A stretch of DNA of 64,000 bases, taken from positions 1 through 64,000 of the forward strand of contig JAEXAH010000152.1 in assembly GCA_023458315.1 (NCBI GenBank), written 5' to 3'. Both the position numbers and the translations under genes were made by a program. The DNA is from Pseudomonadota bacterium (GTDB lineage Bacteria > Pseudomonadota > Alphaproteobacteria > Rhodospirillales > Magnetospirillaceae). Each line of letters opens with the position of its first letter. Within the stretch, counting starts at the first letter, position 1. The notes below the pieces were generated by a model. It saw only the letters and a list, made by a program, of their open reading frames with translations. It had not been told where the DNA came from and searched no databases. Shown here piece by piece: positions 50,397-58,731 of this stretch.

Positions 50397-50906
50397 ATGA
50401 CGACCAAGGTTGCCCTGTTCCTGGCCCATTCCATCGCCCTGGAGATCGAGGCCGGCGACCGCTACGAGGAACTGGCGGACGTGATGGAAGTGCACAACAA
50501 CCCGGAAGTGGCGGTGCTGTTCCGCCAGATGAGCGACTTTTCGCGCAAGCATGCCCAATCGGTGCAGGAACGCGCCGAACGCTTCCAGCCGCTGCCGCGG
50601 CTGAAAAGCTGGGAATACCGCTGGAACGCCCCCAACCCGCCCGAGGTCGGCGATTTCACCGGCACCCATTACCTGATGACGCCGTTCCACGCTTTGCAAT
50701 TCGCCCTGGCCAACGAACGGCGCGGCTGGGAATTCTACAACAACAGCGCCGCCGATTCCGCCGATCCCGACGTCTGTGCCCTGGCCCGCGAATTCGCCGA
50801 GGAAGAGGCCGAGCACGTCAAGGAGCTGGAGGAATGGCTGGCCAAGGTGCCGCGCCCGACCATGGACTGGTCGCACGACCCCGACCCGGCGGCGGTGATC
50901 GATTAA
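50397..50906 (+). CDS. ferritin-like (rubrerythrin-type) diiron protein
   Basis: A 169-residue four-helix protein. Each helix carries expected metal ligands: LEIEAGDRYEELADVM, FRQMSDFSRKHAQSV, FALANERRGWEFYNN and FAEEEAEHVKELEEWL (E-x6-Y and ExxH patterns). No C-terminal rubredoxin domain is present. Possible roles are peroxide reduction or iron handling. ATG 50397 has GGAGGA about 9 bases upstream. It stands alone, between a divergent membrane gene and lrgA-type gene in the same direction. Confidence 0.85.
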   Translation: MTTKVALFLAHSIALEIEAGDRYEELADVMEVHNNPEVAVLFRQMSDFSRKHAQSVQERAERFQPLPRLKSWEYRWNAPNPPEVGDFTGTHYLMTPFHALQFALANERRGWEFYNNSAADSADPDVCALAREFAEEEAEHVKELEEWLAKVPRPTMDWSHDPDPAAVID

Positions 50907-50987
50907 CCGGAAGGTGAACTATCCTGACGGAGACGGGGCGGTTAGAATTGGTCTGACCGCCCCTTTCGCCGTCAGGAGGTTTTCCGG

Positions 50988-51332
50988 GTGTTGCCGTCGC
51001 TGACCATCCTGTTGCTGTGCCAGTTGGCGGGCGAAGTGATCGCCCGTCTGTTCAAGCTGCCGATCCCCGGGCCGGTGATCGGCATGATGCTGCTGTTCGC
51101 CGGTCTGGTGATCCGGCGCGGCATCCCCGAAAACCTGGAAAAGACCGGCACCACGCTGTTGTCGCACCTGTCGCTGCTGTTCATTCCGGCGGGGGTCGGC
51201 GTCACCGTGCATCTGAAGCTGCTGGCTGACGAATGGCTACCCATCGCGGTGGCGCTGGTGGTCAGCACCGTCATCACCCTGGCCGTGACCGGTCTGGTCA
51301 TGCAGGCCCTGGCGCGGGGCAAAAAACCATGA
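50988..51332 (+). CDS. lrgA: LrgA/CidA-family membrane protein (second copy)
   Basis: A 114-residue holin-like protein with four hydrophobic segments. It has LPIPGPVIGMMLLFAGLVIRRG and LFIPAGVGVTVHLKLL, as in the family. The start is GTG with AGGAGGT upstream. Overlaps the lrgB-type gene by ATGA. Its sequence differs clearly from the copy at 20,111-20,452, so the two pairs are old paralogues and not a recent duplication. This copy is not next to a regulator. Confidence 0.88.
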   Translation: MLPSLTILLLCQLAGEVIARLFKLPIPGPVIGMMLLFAGLVIRRGIPENLEKTGTTLLSHLSLLFIPAGVGVTVHLKLLADEWLPIAVALVVSTVITLAVTGLVMQALARGKKP

Positions 51333-52054
51333 GCGCCGACGATCTGCACGCCATCCGCGTCTATCTGGAAACCTCGCCGCTGCTGGGGCTGACCGCCACG
51401 TTGCTGGCCTATCAGGCCGCCCATTGGCTGTGGCGCAAGGGGCACATGACGCCGCTGCTCAACCCGGTCCTGCTGTCGATCCTGATGATCGGCGGCGTGC
51501 TGCTGGCCACCGACATCGACTATCGCACCTATTTCAACGGCGCCCAATTCGTCCATTTCCTGCTGGGACCGGCCACCGTCGCCCTGGCGATTCCGCTGTA
51601 TCGCCAAATCAGGCTGCTGCTGCGGTCGCTGACCGCCGTATTGGTCGGCCTGCTGGTCGGCGCCGCCACCGCCGCCGCCTCGGCCATGGGGCTGGCCTGG
51701 GTGCTGGGCGCGTCGGAACGCACCATCCTGTCGCTGGGGCCGAAATCGGCCACCGCCCCCATCGCCATGGCGGTGTCGGAAAGCATCGGCGGCCTGCCGT
51801 CGCTGTCGGCGGTGATGGCCATCCTGACCGGCATCACCGGGTCGGTGGTGGCGGTGTGGGTACTGGACGCGGTGCGGGTGCGCAACGAGGCGGCGCGCGG
51901 TCTGGCCATCGGCACCGCCTCGCATGGGATCGGCACGGCGCGGGCCATTCAGTTGGGCGAAGTCACCGGCGCCTTTTCCGGTCTGGCCATGGGCCTGACC
52001 GCCATCACCACCACCTTGCTGGTGCCGCTGCTGGTCGGGCTGATGTTCCGCTGA
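51329..52054 (+). CDS. lrgB: LrgB/YohK-family membrane protein (second copy)
   Basis: A 241-residue membrane protein with about seven spans. LLGPATVALAIPLYRQ, LSLGPKSATAPIAMAVSESIGG and IGTASHGIGTARAIQLGE are the family marks; the last is the well-kept GTASHGIGTARA form, whereas the copy at 19.4 kb has LTCHALGVMRA. This pair is therefore the more canonical one. It is translated from an ATG overlapping the lrgA stop codon. Confidence 0.9.
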   Translation: MSADDLHAIRVYLETSPLLGLTATLLAYQAAHWLWRKGHMTPLLNPVLLSILMIGGVLLATDIDYRTYFNGAQFVHFLLGPATVALAIPLYRQIRLLLRSLTAVLVGLLVGAATAAASAMGLAWVLGASERTILSLGPKSATAPIAMAVSESIGGLPSLSAVMAILTGITGSVVAVWVLDAVRVRNEAARGLAIGTASHGIGTARAIQLGEVTGAFSGLAMGLTAITTTLLVPLLVGLMFR

Positions 52055-52055
52055 G

Positions 52056-52649
52056 CTAAAGCCCGGCCACCGCCTTGATCCTGGCGACGTTCCAGCCCTT
52101 GGCCGCTTCGGCCAGGATGTCGCCGTTGCTCAGATTGTCGCCTTCGATGGCCAGCAGGGCGCGGTTGCCCAGGATGATGGTGATCTCGCCCGCCTGATTG
52201 GCGGCGTCAAAGCGCAGCAGCGCGTCCTCGGCGCCGACCTTGACCCGCTTCAGGTTGGGCTGGGCGGCGGCGGTGGCGAATTGGGCGGCGGCACTGTCCA
52301 CCGCCGGGCTGTCGAGGAACAGGGTGGCGTTCAGCGACGATTCACCCTTGGCATAAGCGCGCGAGACGGCAAGGCCGCCGCCCACCTGCCCCAATCCCTG
52401 GACCTCGGCCGGGTCGGCCTGCCAGCCGGCGGGCGGAACCGGCATGGTTTCGGCCAGCGCCTTGCCCAGACGGTCGTGCACGTCGGACAGCGCGGCCTCC
52501 AGCGCCTTGGCGGTGCGGGCCAGATCATTCTTCTGATAGGCGGCGCGGGCGGCGTCGATCTGGCCGGGCACCATGTCGGCCGCCCAGGCGGCGCCCGCCA
52601 CCAGCATCATCGTCACCGCACCCACGCCCAGCTTGGCCGACCAGTTCAT
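52056..52649 (-). CDS. secreted protein of unknown function
   Basis: A 197-residue protein with signal peptide (LGVGAVTMMLVAGAAWA before ADM). The mature part has a helical N-terminal segment (ARAAYQKNDLARTAKALEAAL) and a beta-rich C-terminal half with VSRAYAKGESSLNATLFLDS. It is probably periplasmic. Its stop is one base beyond the convergent lrgB-type gene. The family is not recognised. Confidence 0.7.
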   Translation of the reverse strand: MNWSAKLGVGAVTMMLVAGAAWAADMVPGQIDAARAAYQKNDLARTAKALEAALSDVHDRLGKALAETMPVPPAGWQADPAEVQGLGQVGGGLAVSRAYAKGESSLNATLFLDSPAVDSAAAQFATAAAQPNLKRVKVGAEDALLRFDAANQAGEITIILGNRALLAIEGDNLSNGDILAEAAKGWNVARIKAVAGL

Positions 52650-52766
52650 CACGCGCCCTCTTGCGTCGAAACCCTGGGGCGACCTTAACAACCGCATGGG
52701 CATGCGGCAAGGGTGCGCGGCGGCCGGGGCTTTGCTAGGCTGTTCCGGCTGCGAGGGGGGCTGCCG

Positions 52767-54011
52767 GTGAACTGGGTGTTCTTTCTGTTGGTGGCGTCGG
52801 CGGTGACGCTGGCCGCATGGCGTGAATTGGGCCAGGGCGGCGGCGCCATGGCGGCACTGGCCGAGGCCACGCTGAAGGCGGCCGAAGGCGCGGTGCCGCT
52901 GGCGCTGGGGCTGGTGGGGGTGATGGCGCTGTTCCTGGGCCTGATGCGGGTGGCCGAGGCCGCCGGGCTGGTGCGCGGACTGGCCCGCCTGCTGGCGCCG
53001 TTGCTGACCCGCCTGTTCCCCGAAGTGCCGCCCGCTCACCCGGCCATGGGCGCCATGGTGATGAACGTCGCCGCCAACATCCTGGGCCTGGGCAACGCCG
53101 CCACGCCGTTCGGCATCCGCGCCATGGAACACCTGCAAGAGCTGAACGCCGACAAGGGCCGCGCCAGCAATCCCCAGGTGCTGTTCCTGGCCATCAACAC
53201 GGCGGGCGTCACCATCCTGCCCACCTCGGTCATCGCCCTGCGCGCCGGGCTGGGCGCCGCCGACCCGGCGGCGGTGGTGGCGCCGACCCTGGCGGCGACC
53301 CTGTTCGCCACCGTGGTCGCCGTGGTCGCGGCACGGCTGCTGCAACGCTTTTCCCCCGCCCCGTCCCCGCTGACCGGCGGGACACAGGACGCCGACGCCA
53401 TCCCCACCGCACCCGCCTGGGCCTGCTGGCTGGCCGGGTTGTCGGTGCTGGCCTTCATCCCGGTGATGGCGCTGTGGGGGGCGGCGCTGGGACCGTGGAT
53501 CGTGCCGGGGCTGATGGTCGGCCTGCTGGGGGCCGGACTGGCGCGGCGGGTGGCGGTGTACGAGGTGTTCGTCGAAGGCGCGCGAGAGGGCTTCGCCGTG
53601 GCGGTGCGCATCATTCCCTATCTGGTGGCCATCCTGGCGGCGGTGGCCATGTTCCGCGCCTCGGGCGCCATGGAGGCGGCGCTGGCGCCGCTGGGCCGTC
53701 TATTGGCGCCGCTGGGCGTGCCGCCCGAGGCGCTGGCCCTGGCGGGCATGCGGTCGCTGTCGGGCTCGGGGTCGTTCGCCCTGCTGGCGTCCTATCTGCG
53801 CGACCCGGCCATCGGCGTGGATTCGGCGGCGGGCATCCTGCTGGGCACCCTTTACGGGTCCAGCGAAACCACCTTCTACGTCATCGCCGTCTATTTCGGC
53901 GCGGTGGGCATCCGCCGCATCCGCCACGCTTTGGCCGCCGGGCTGATCGCCGACCTGGCCGGACTGGTCGCCGCCATCGCCGTCTGCGCATGGCTTTACC
54001 CGGCGGGCTAG
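52767..54011 (+). CDS. SpmA-SpmB fusion, nucleoside-recognition (Gate) domain protein
   Basis: A 414-residue inner-membrane protein that fuses the two Gate-domain proteins known as SpmA and SpmB in spore formers. The N-terminal half has AMGAMVMNVAANILGLGNAATPFG and NTAGVTILPTSVIALR (SpmA type); the C-terminal half has VRIIPYLVAILAAVAMFRASGA and SGSGSFALLASYLRD with GTLYGSSETTFYVIAVYFGAVG (SpmB type). GTG 52767 follows GAGGGGGG. The organism is not a spore former by other signs, so it is a transporter-like protein of unknown substrate. It is divergent from the secreted protein gene. Confidence 0.88.
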   Translation: MNWVFFLLVASAVTLAAWRELGQGGGAMAALAEATLKAAEGAVPLALGLVGVMALFLGLMRVAEAAGLVRGLARLLAPLLTRLFPEVPPAHPAMGAMVMNVAANILGLGNAATPFGIRAMEHLQELNADKGRASNPQVLFLAINTAGVTILPTSVIALRAGLGAADPAAVVAPTLAATLFATVVAVVAARLLQRFSPAPSPLTGGTQDADAIPTAPAWACWLAGLSVLAFIPVMALWGAALGPWIVPGLMVGLLGAGLARRVAVYEVFVEGAREGFAVAVRIIPYLVAILAAVAMFRASGAMEAALAPLGRLLAPLGVPPEALALAGMRSLSGSGSFALLASYLRDPAIGVDSAAGILLGTLYGSSETTFYVIAVYFGAVGIRRIRHALAAGLIADLAGLVAAIAVCAWLYPAG

Positions 54012-54029
54012 AGGGGGTATACCGGCGCC

Positions 54030-54644
54030 ATGTCCTGGGAATCCCTTACAGCACTGCTCCAGGTCATCGCCATCGACGTGGCGCTGGCCGGGGACAACGC
54101 CATCGTGGTGGGCATGGCCGCCGCCGGTCTGCCCGCCCTGCACCGCAAGCGCGCCATCCTGATCGGCATCGGCGCCGCCGCCGTCCTGCGCATCGTCTTC
54201 GCCAGCTTCACCATGCAATTGTTGCAGATCGTCGGCCTGTTGCTGGCGGGCGGCCTGCTGCTGCTGTGGGTGGCGTGGAAGCTGTGGCGCGAATTGTCGT
54301 GCGGCGGCGAGGACGAGGAAAAAGCCGCCGAGGAAGCCGCCGGACGCAGCGGCGACAAGACCTTCGGCCAGGCGGTATGGCAGATCGTGGTGGCCGACGT
54401 GTCCATGTCCATGGACAACGTGCTGGCGGTGGCCGGGGCGTCGCGCGACCACGAATGGGTGCTGATCCTGGGTCTGGCGCTGTCGGTGGCGCTGATGGGG
54501 CTGGCGGCCAACGTGGTCGCCCGGCTGCTGCACAAGCACCGCTGGGTCGCCTATGTCGGCCTGCTGATCATCCTGTACGTGGCGTTGCGCATGATCTGGG
54601 ATGGCGGCCACGAGGTCATGGCCTACGCCGCCATCACCCCCTGA
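54030..54644 (+). CDS. TerC-family membrane protein
   Basis: A 204-residue inner-membrane protein of the TerC/YjbE group with about seven spans. The paired acidic motifs IDVALAGDNAIVVGMA and VADVSMSMDNVLAVAGAS are the hallmark and are thought to bind metal. Members have been linked to manganese export or to metallation of secreted proteins. It follows the SpmAB fusion by 18 bases and may be cotranscribed. Its stop codon lies in an 18-base tandem duplication. Confidence 0.9.
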   Translation: MSWESLTALLQVIAIDVALAGDNAIVVGMAAAGLPALHRKRAILIGIGAAAVLRIVFASFTMQLLQIVGLLLAGGLLLLWVAWKLWRELSCGGEDEEKAAEEAAGRSGDKTFGQAVWQIVVADVSMSMDNVLAVAGASRDHEWVLILGLALSVALMGLAANVVARLLHKHRWVAYVGLLIILYVALRMIWDGGHEVMAYAAITP

Positions 54645-54671
54645 TCATCCGGCACCCCCTGATCATCCGGC
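54636..54671. repeat. 18-bp perfect tandem duplication
   Basis: ACCCCCTGATCATCCGGC occurs twice in a row. The first copy holds the TerC stop (TGA), and the second holds the stop of the convergent GntR gene (TGA read from TCA). Both use the TGATCA palindrome of the unit. Confidence 0.95.
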
Positions 54672-55277
54672 CCGGGCCGTCGGCGCGGTGAAGGCCGACG
54701 CCTCGGCGCGGACGTATTCGCGCATGCTGGCCTCGGCCTCGCCGCGATTGCCGTCCACGATGGCGGCCACCACCCGCTTGCCCAGCACCCGGCGCAATTC
54801 CGGATTGACCGGGCCGCGCCGGACCTGGGCGCCGCCGCGAATGGGCTGCCACAGCGTTTCCACCAACCCGACCAGCACGGCGTTGCCGCACCCCCGGTGC
54901 AGGGCGTCCAGCCAGTCGCCGTCCTCGGCGGCCAGCCGCGACAGCGCGGCCCGCTGTTCGGCATTCATGCGTTCGGTGGCCAGGCAGGCGCACACCGCCT
55001 CCATCTCGGCCAGGGTTTCGAACAGCGCCTGACCGACACCCTCGCCGACCACGGCGCCGCGATGGGGACGGTTCTCCACCAATCCCAGGGTCGCCAATTG
55101 CCGCACCGCCTCGCGCAGCGGGGTGCGCGACACCCCCATGCGGTTGGACTGCACCACTTCGTCAAGCCGGGTTCCCGGGCGGAACTCGCCGGAAACGATC
55201 TCGGCGGCGAGTTGAAGGCGAACCCGCTCGGCCCGGGTCATCGGCGTTCTGGCGGAGAAGGAACCACTGTTCGGCAT
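54663..55277 (-). CDS. GntR-family regulator (FCD/FadR type)
   Basis: A 204-residue transcription factor. The N-terminal winged helix is AERVRLQLAAEIVSGEFRPG, then VSRTPLREAVRQLATLGLVE and NRPHRGAVVGEG. The C-terminal helical effector region is shorter and less typical than in most FCD proteins but keeps EMEAVCACLATERM. Members sense carboxylic acids. The target is unknown. It converges with the TerC gene and is divergent from the TolC-type gene. Confidence 0.87.
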   Translation of the reverse strand: MPNSGSFSARTPMTRAERVRLQLAAEIVSGEFRPGTRLDEVVQSNRMGVSRTPLREAVRQLATLGLVENRPHRGAVVGEGVGQALFETLAEMEAVCACLATERMNAEQRAALSRLAAEDGDWLDALHRGCGNAVLVGLVETLWQPIRGGAQVRRGPVNPELRRVLGKRVVAAIVDGNRGEAEASMREYVRAEASAFTAPTARAG

Positions 55278-55546
55278 TCTGATTCCGTTTCAGAGTTCAA
55301 TGCGAAACTTGAGGGCATTATTAACATACATGTTCTCCAAAGAGTAGCGCGTTTCAAGGAAATTCCGGTCATAGCCCATACAACTTTCGATTAGACACAC
55401 CTCTTGATTGCGCATTACGCACAAAATTGCCACCAACTCAACGGCCTGCTGGGGCTAGGCATCACAACGGCGATCAGTGTATAAGGAAGACCGAGTGGGG
55501 CTCTTGGGGGTGTCCAGCTCATCGGCAGGTATTGGGGGATGTGATC
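55278..55546. other. divergent promoter region
   Basis: About 270 comparatively AT-rich bases between the GntR gene and the TolC-type gene. It should hold both promoters; no box was clear enough to mark, and no small gene was seen. Confidence 0.4.
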
Positions 55547-57058
55547 TTGACGTTTCGCGCGATGCGTCTTTCCGCGTTGGCGGGCTGTGCCGTGGTTCTG
55601 GGGACGACCTGGGCGGGAACCGCCCTGGGACAGACCCTGGCCGACGAACTGCAAGGGTTGATCGAAACCCACCCCTTGATCCAGGCCGGGCAAAAGGACA
55701 CCCTGGGCGCCGACGAGGCCATCCGGGTCGCCCGTTCCGGCTTTCTGCCCACGGTCAAGCTGACCGGCGACACCGGCCCCGAATATGTGGACAGCCCGAC
55801 CCGCCGCCAGACCGAAGGCCACCGTTTCTTCAAGGGCCGCGAAACCACCGGCCTGATCGTGACCCAGCGCCTGTTCGACGGCCAGGCCACCGATTCCCAG
55901 GTGGAAGCCGCCAAGATCGGCCGCCAGATTTCCGATTCCGACCTGCGTGCCACCCGCCAGAACGCCGTTCTGGAGGGTGCCCTGGCCTATATCGACGTGC
56001 TGCGCCAGACCCGGCTGATCCAGTTGGGCCGCGACAACGAGCGCAAGATCCAGGAACAGTTGAACCTGGAGGACGAGCGCGTCCTCAAGGGCTCGGGCAT
56101 GGCGTCCGACGTGCTGGCCGCCAAGCAGCGGTTGCAGGTGTCCAAGGAACGCCGCGTCAAGTTCGAAGGCGATTTCGAAACGGCGGTCGCCAAGTACACC
56201 CAGGTGTTCGGCCACGCCCCCGACGTGGCCCGTCTCAGCGATCCGCCGGTGCCCCAGGCGCTGATCCCGCCGCAACTGGAAGAGGCGGTGCGCACCGCCC
56301 AGAGCGACAACCCCACCCTGCAAAGCGCCGCCAAGACCATCGACCTGACGGCCGAACGGCAGCGCACCGCCGAATCGGGCTATTACCCCAATATCGATCT
56401 GGTCGGCCGCGCCAATTACGAAAACGACAAGAACGCCACCATCGGCGTGCGCCGCGACTGGTCGCTGCTGCTGACCGCGTCGTGGGAATTGTTCTCGGGC
56501 TTCAAGACCGACGCCCAGGTGGCGCAGGCGTCCTACAGCCACGCCGCGTCCAAGGACAAGCATTTCAACAGCAGCCGCAAGATCACCGAATCGGTCAAGA
56601 TCGCCTGGCACCGCCTGAAGACCGCGCGCGAGCGCATGGGCCTGCTGGAAAACGCCGCCGTGCTGGCGGAAGAGGTGTGGGCGGCGCAGAAGAAGCGCCA
56701 CGAGGCGGGCAAGGCCACCGTTCAGGACGTGCTGGACGAGGAAACCCGCATCAACGACGCCCGCATCAACTTCACCAACGCCTATTACGACATGATTCAG
56801 TACTCTTACGAGTTGCTGAACGCCATGGGCCGCCTGGAGGTGGAGGAGATCCGCACCGTGCCGGCCGCCCCGGCCAAGACCGGCATGACGCCCGTCACCC
56901 CGGTCGTCCCGGCCCTGTCGGCCACCACCACCCTGACGGTGGAACAGCCGCCGCCCGCTCCGGCCCCGGTCGATCCCTATATCCCGGTCAGCGCCGCCGC
57001 CTTCGGCGACGAATTGCCCGACGGATCACCGGCCGCCATGCAGGCCCGGCGCAACTGA
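55547..57058 (+). CDS. TolC-family outer-membrane efflux channel
   Basis: A roughly 500-residue outer-membrane channel for type I secretion or drug efflux. After a signal peptide (LAGCAVVLGTTWAGTALG) come two related halves: ETHPLIQAGQKD, QRLFDGQATDSQVEAAK and GSGMASDVLAAKQRL in the first, and DNPTLQSAAKTIDLTAERQR, WELFSGFKTDAQVAQASY and KATVQDVLDEETRINDAR in the second. A Pro-rich tail of about 70 residues follows. The start is uncertain: TTG 55547 has GGGGGA 7 bases ahead; GTG 55541 and ATG 55562 are alternatives. No ABC or RND pump gene is adjacent, so its partner is elsewhere. Confidence 0.88.
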   Translation: MTFRAMRLSALAGCAVVLGTTWAGTALGQTLADELQGLIETHPLIQAGQKDTLGADEAIRVARSGFLPTVKLTGDTGPEYVDSPTRRQTEGHRFFKGRETTGLIVTQRLFDGQATDSQVEAAKIGRQISDSDLRATRQNAVLEGALAYIDVLRQTRLIQLGRDNERKIQEQLNLEDERVLKGSGMASDVLAAKQRLQVSKERRVKFEGDFETAVAKYTQVFGHAPDVARLSDPPVPQALIPPQLEEAVRTAQSDNPTLQSAAKTIDLTAERQRTAESGYYPNIDLVGRANYENDKNATIGVRRDWSLLLTASWELFSGFKTDAQVAQASYSHAASKDKHFNSSRKITESVKIAWHRLKTARERMGLLENAAVLAEEVWAAQKKRHEAGKATVQDVLDEETRINDARINFTNAYYDMIQYSYELLNAMGRLEVEEIRTVPAAPAKTGMTPVTPVVPALSATTTLTVEQPPPAPAPVDPYIPVSAAAFGDELPDGSPAAMQARRN

Positions 57059-57062
57059 TACC

Positions 57063-57097
57063 AAAAAAGGGCGGTCCCCAGCGGGACCGCCCTTTTT
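57063..57097. terminator. bidirectional terminator between tolC-type gene and uppP
   Basis: GGGCGGTCCC and GGGACCGCCC pair around CAGC, with AAAAAA before and TTTTT after the stem, so it can serve both converging transcripts. Confidence 0.92.
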
Positions 57098-57105
57098 ACG
57101 TCCGG

Positions 57106-57903
57106 TCAGCGGAACAGCAGCACCGCCAGCATCACCGTGCCGAACACGATGCGGTAATAGGCGAACGGTGCGAAGCCATGACGGCTGATGAAGGCGATGG
57201 CGGCGCGCACCACCAGCAGCGCGGCGACGAAGGCGGCGGCGAACCCCACCGCGATCAGCGCCAGATTGTCGAAGGACAGCGCCGCCCAATCCTTGTACAT
57301 CTTGAACGCCGTGGCGCCGACCATGGTCGGGATGGCCAGGAAGAACGAGAATTCCGCCGCCGCCTTGCGATCGACGCCCAGCAGCAGCGACCCCATGATG
57401 GTGGCGCCCGACCGCGACACGCCGGGAATCATGGCCACACATTGGAACAGGCCGATCTTGACGGCGGTGGCGACCGGCATGTCCTCGACGCTGTGCACCC
57501 GGGGCTGCTTGACCAGCCGCTCGATGGCCAGGATGGCGAAACCGCCGACGATCAGCGCCACCGCCACCACCAGCGGCGAATCCAGCAGGGTGCGGATGGC
57601 CTTGTAGGCCACGGCGCCGATGACCATGGCGGGCATGAAGCCGATCAGGATGTTGCGCACGAAGGCCCGCGCCCGCGGGTCGCTGCCCAGACCGGCGGCG
57701 GCATCGAACAGGCGGCGCCAATAGACCACGCACACCGCCAGGATGGCGCCCAACTGAATGACGATCTCGAAGGTCTTGCCGGGCGGCCCCTGGAATCCCA
57801 GCATGTCGCCCAACAGGATCAGGTGGCCGGTGGACGACACCGGCAGAAACTCGGTCAGGCCCTCGACCACGCCCAACAACAGGGCTTGCAGATACACTTC
57901 CAT
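57106..57903 (-). CDS. uppP: undecaprenyl-diphosphate phosphatase
   Basis: Membrane enzyme (BacA/UppP) that recycles undecaprenyl diphosphate to the monophosphate for cell-wall and glycan synthesis; overproduction confers bacitracin resistance. The 265 residues include the two catalytic motifs VVEGLTEFLPVSSTGHLIL near the N-terminus and MIPGVSRSGATIMG in the middle. About eight hydrophobic segments are seen. ATG 57903 gives the standard start (MEVYLQALLLGVVEG); the open frame upstream looks like noise. It is divergent from a methyltransferase-glycosyltransferase pair that may also work on lipid-linked glycans. Confidence 0.95.
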   Translation of the reverse strand: MEVYLQALLLGVVEGLTEFLPVSSTGHLILLGDMLGFQGPPGKTFEIVIQLGAILAVCVVYWRRLFDAAAGLGSDPRARAFVRNILIGFMPAMVIGAVAYKAIRTLLDSPLVVAVALIVGGFAILAIERLVKQPRVHSVEDMPVATAVKIGLFQCVAMIPGVSRSGATIMGSLLLGVDRKAAAEFSFFLAIPTMVGATAFKMYKDWAALSFDNLALIAVGFAAAFVAALLVVRAAIAFISRHGFAPFAYYRIVFGTVMLAVLLFR

Positions 57904-58041
57904 GAAAACCACCCGGGGGGATTGGAACGCGGCGCGGATCATGCGCCGGGGCGCCACGCCGCGCAACCGACGAAAGCGGGGCAACAGGCCCTTGCCCCAC
58001 CCCCCGCCCATCCGCTACACCAACGGCAGGGAGGGCGCGCC

Positions 58042-58731
58042 GTGACCGAAAGTTGCTCTGGGTTCTACAGTTCCTACGCCGATTACAAGGGCTACGAGAC
58101 GCCGCGGGTCGGCCGCAAGGAAATCGCCCGCTTCGACGCCGACATCTGGTATCCGGCCTCGTGCTCGCCCTATCACGCCTTTCTTGAGATCGGCTGCGGC
58201 ACCGGCGCTTTCCTGGCCTATCTGGCGGGCAAGAAAGTCACCCGCTTCCTGGGCATCGATCACGACCCCGCCCTGGCCGACGTGGTGCCGGAACCGGTGC
58301 GCGGCCATTTCAGTTGCCGCGACGTGTGGGAATTGCTGGCCGACACCGATGCCGAGCCGTTCGACCGGGTGGTGCTGCTGGACGTGCTGGAGCATTTCCC
58401 GCCGGAAGAGGCGGCGCGGCTGCTGGCCGCCCTGCGCCATCGCCTGAACGAAGGCGCCCGCGTGGTGATCAAGGTGCCCAACGCCTCGTCGCCGTGGGCG
58501 CTGCAATGGCAGAACGGCGACCTGACCCACCGCACCGCCTTTACCCCGTTGTCGCTGCGCCAGTTGGCCGGTTTCGCCGGGTACGACCTGGCCGCCGTGT
58601 GGCCGCAACGCCAGGGCTCGCGCCGCCGCATGATCACCGACGCCCTGGTCCACCGCTTCCTGTCCTGGGCGCTGCTGAACCCGCCGCCGCTGTGGAGCGC
58701 CAATTTCTACGGCATGCTGGTTCCGCGATGA
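58042..58731 (+). CDS. AdoMet-dependent methyltransferase
   Basis: A 229-residue class I methyltransferase. Motif I is HAFLEIGCGTGAFLAYLAG, then LGIDHDPALAD, and the post-motif RVVLLDVLEHFPPEEAARLL is the DVLEH pattern common to small-molecule and sugar methylases. The start is a GTG with GGGAGGG upstream. It overlaps the next gene, a membrane glycosyltransferase, by ATGA, so a glycan or lipid-linked sugar is a likely substrate, but this is inference. Confidence 0.85.
   Translation: MTESCSGFYSSYADYKGYETPRVGRKEIARFDADIWYPASCSPYHAFLEIGCGTGAFLAYLAGKKVTRFLGIDHDPALADVVPEPVRGHFSCRDVWELLADTDAEPFDRVVLLDVLEHFPPEEAARLLAALRHRLNEGARVVIKVPNASSPWALQWQNGDLTHRTAFTPLSLRQLAGFAGYDLAAVWPQRQGSRRRMITDALVHRFLSWALLNPPPLWSANFYGMLVPR

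Noticed and set aside
55477..58731. A 1084-codon open frame across the TolC-type gene, antisense uppP and the methyltransferase
   Set aside because: Only its last 230 codons form a real protein (start GTG 58,042). The rest is an Arg/Pro/Gly-rich shadow of two well-recognised genes, caused by high GC content.
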